Below, one piece after another: positions 62,957 through 64,000 of a DNA stretch of 64,000 bases. Every line of letters begins with the position of its first letter. The stretch's first letter is position 1. The position numbers and the translations under genes are program-made. A model generated the notes under the pieces. The model was not told the DNA's origin and searched no databases. It saw only the letters and a program-made list of their open reading frames with translations. The stretch spans positions 62,001-126,000 of the forward strand of contig NZ_JAAAMV010000029.1 of the NCBI RefSeq assembly GCF_009909185.1, read 5' to 3'. The stretch is from Paenibacillus glycinis (GTDB taxonomy: Bacteria > Bacillota > Bacilli > Paenibacillales > Paenibacillaceae).

Positions 62957-63592
62957 TTACATGCCGCCGATCAGAAACGCGCGGGCTGGTGCCGCGTCGA
63001 TTCCGGTAAGTTTCAGCGGCGCGATGACCATAAAATAACTGCCTGCCGCGACGTCTTTCAGTCGCAGCCCTTCTACGATGACAACATTGTTGCGGAACAG
63101 CAAGCGATGCGTCGGATGCCCGGCTTGCCCGCGCTCGATGCCCAGGGCATCCGTGCCGACGCCGCGGATGCCGAGCTCGATCAGGTACCTGGCGCCGTCT
63201 TCGCGCAGGAAGACGAAGCCCGGATCGAAGGCCTCCGAGAAGGAGTTTCTCGTCTTGAGCAGCACCCAATCGTTACGCTGCAGGCTCAGCCGCTCCAAGT
63301 CCGCCCGGGTGACGGAATCCGCGCAATGCGTCAAATCCACCACGCGGGCCATGCCGACGAGCTGTTCCAAGCCGATCGTCTCGATCGTTTCCCCATCCTT
63401 CAACATATGCAGGGGCGCATCCACGTGCGTACCGCCGTGCACGTCCATGTCCAGCCGGGATTCGTAAACGGCTTCGCCGTCATCGTGATTGCTCACGTTC
63501 GAGATGTTCGGCATTTTCGGTGCTTTGTTTTTGTACACTTGCATCGACGGCTCAATCGTCATCGATATATCATGCAGCTTAAACATCGGCAT
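62957..63592 (-). CDS. Cyclase-family protein (kynurenine-formamidase-like)
   Basis: 211 residues. The metal-binding motif HGGTHVDAP (His52, His56 and Asp58) defines the cyclase/KynB-like family of metal-dependent hydrolases. A conserved GTDALGIE also matches. It has an N-terminal DISMTIEPSMQVY. True kynurenine formamidases have related motifs, but no tryptophan-degradation gene is adjacent, so a general amide or lactone hydrolase is equally possible. It is followed closely by prfC. Confidence 0.88.
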   Translation of the reverse strand: MPMFKLHDISMTIEPSMQVYKNKAPKMPNISNVSNHDDGEAVYESRLDMDVHGGTHVDAPLHMLKDGETIETIGLEQLVGMARVVDLTHCADSVTRADLERLSLQRNDWVLLKTRNSFSEAFDPGFVFLREDGARYLIELGIRGVGTDALGIERGQAGHPTHRLLFRNNVVIVEGLRLKDVAAGSYFMVIAPLKLTGIDAAPARAFLIGGM

Positions 63593-63640
63593 GATCTCCC
63601 CGATGCGCGGCCGAGACCGCCAAGAACGGCGTCAACCGTC

Positions 63641-64000
63641 TCATTTCGGTCCGCCGGAGATCCAGATGACGTTGTCTTCTGCTTGACCGTTCACCGGCCA
63701 CCAGTGGAACCCGTTCTCGGCAAGCAGCGCTTCGGTGCGCGCCGGTCCCCAGGAACCGGCAGGATAGAACTGCAGGCTGGAATCGTCTTCGCGCCATGCT
63801 TCGGCGATTCGGTCCACGAAGGACCAAGCCTGCGCCACTTCGTCCCAACGGGTGAAGTAGGTAGACTCGCCGCGCGCGGCATCGTAGATCAACCGCTCGT
63901 AAGCTTCCGGCGTATTGATGCCGATCATGCAGCTTTGGCAAAATTCCATCGATACCGGCTGCACGACGTTGTCGACGCCCGGTTTCTTGGCATTGATTTT
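63641..64000 (-). CDS. zwf: Glucose-6-phosphate dehydrogenase, 3' part
   Basis: The frame enters from the right edge (KINAKKPGVDNVVQPVSMEF) and ends at 63641, so the C-terminal about 119 residues are present. INTPEAYERLIYDAARGEST and WDEVAQAWSFVDRIAEAW match the C-terminal domain of NADP-dependent glucose-6-phosphate dehydrogenase. The catalytic and NADP sites lie outside the window. It makes 6-phosphogluconolactone for the pentose-phosphate pathway. Confidence 0.93.
   Translation of the reverse strand, partial: KINAKKPGVDNVVQPVSMEFCQSCMIGINTPEAYERLIYDAARGESTYFTRWDEVAQAWSFVDRIAEAWREDDSSLQFYPAGSWGPARTEALLAENGFHWWPVNGQAEDNVIWISGGPK

Overview
The window comes from an endospore-forming, high-GC member of the Bacillota, most likely Paenibacillaceae (Cohnella- or Paenibacillus-like). 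The evidence is the spore genes (SspI, YlbJ, LytH, YunB, a GerA-type germinant receptor), the Bacillus-like gene orders yutD-lipA-lytH-yunB and trkA/trmH-sspI, the GC-rich codon use, and the large secreted glycosidase with YesN-type regulation. No rRNA, tRNA, CRISPR array, prophage or complete insertion sequence was seen. Most genes lie on the minus strand.

1-6150: a minus-strand Tad/Flp pilus operon (cpaE-cpaF-tadB-tadC-flp-tadE-tadG-like; the last gene runs off the left edge). Its sigma-A promoter is followed by a leader that looks like a transcription attenuator. 6.2-10.9 kb: ndk, pepF, a YycC-like gene coupled to a small Cys-rich protein, a DUF2225-like protein, a truncated globin and a 30-residue membrane peptide too short for normal gene calling. 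A structured palindromic repeat sits directly in front of the ribosome-binding sites of pepF and yutD.

11-17.3 kb: ylbJ, nadK, yutD (with a long Arg-rich disordered tail), lipA, lytH and yunB. 17.4-19.7 kb: a UvrD-like helicase. 19.8-25 kb: a five-gene germinant-receptor operon, A-B-C-(two-TM protein)-B2, in which every junction is a 4-base ATGA overlap. 25.4-29.2 kb: an orphan DppB-type permease with a consensus promoter, an aldo/keto reductase and thrC.

29.5-39.5 kb: a polysaccharide-use region with a multimodular secreted GH16 enzyme (four tandem beta-sandwich modules), a YesN/AraC response regulator, a GH92 alpha-mannosidase and an SGNH hydrolase. 39.8-45.6 kb: a complete peptide-type ABC importer operon (SBP-B-C-D-F). 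45.6-47.2 kb is AT-richer, gene-poor and degenerate, with the remains of a family-1 solute-binding protein.

47.1-53.3 kb: a TetR regulator and a divergently spaced SDR gene that share a clear operator motif, then a chemoreceptor, a dienelactone-hydrolase-like protein, a GNAT acetyltransferase and a CD3324-like protein. 53.5-55.4 kb: a SpoU/TrmH methyltransferase, a KtrA/TrkA potassium-channel regulator and sspI with a matching sigma-G-type promoter. 55.6-61.1 kb: a carbohydrate-oxidation operon headed by a LacI regulator whose promoter overlaps a palindrome, followed by three Gfo/Idh/MocA oxidoreductases (two of them tandem duplicates) and a ThuA-like protein. 61.3-64 kb: prfC, a cyclase-family hydrolase and the 3' end of zwf. 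I saw no defence system or other wholly new multi-gene system. The most unusual signals are the Tad leader, the palindromic 5'-UTR repeats, the expanded germinant-receptor operon and the modular GH16 protein.
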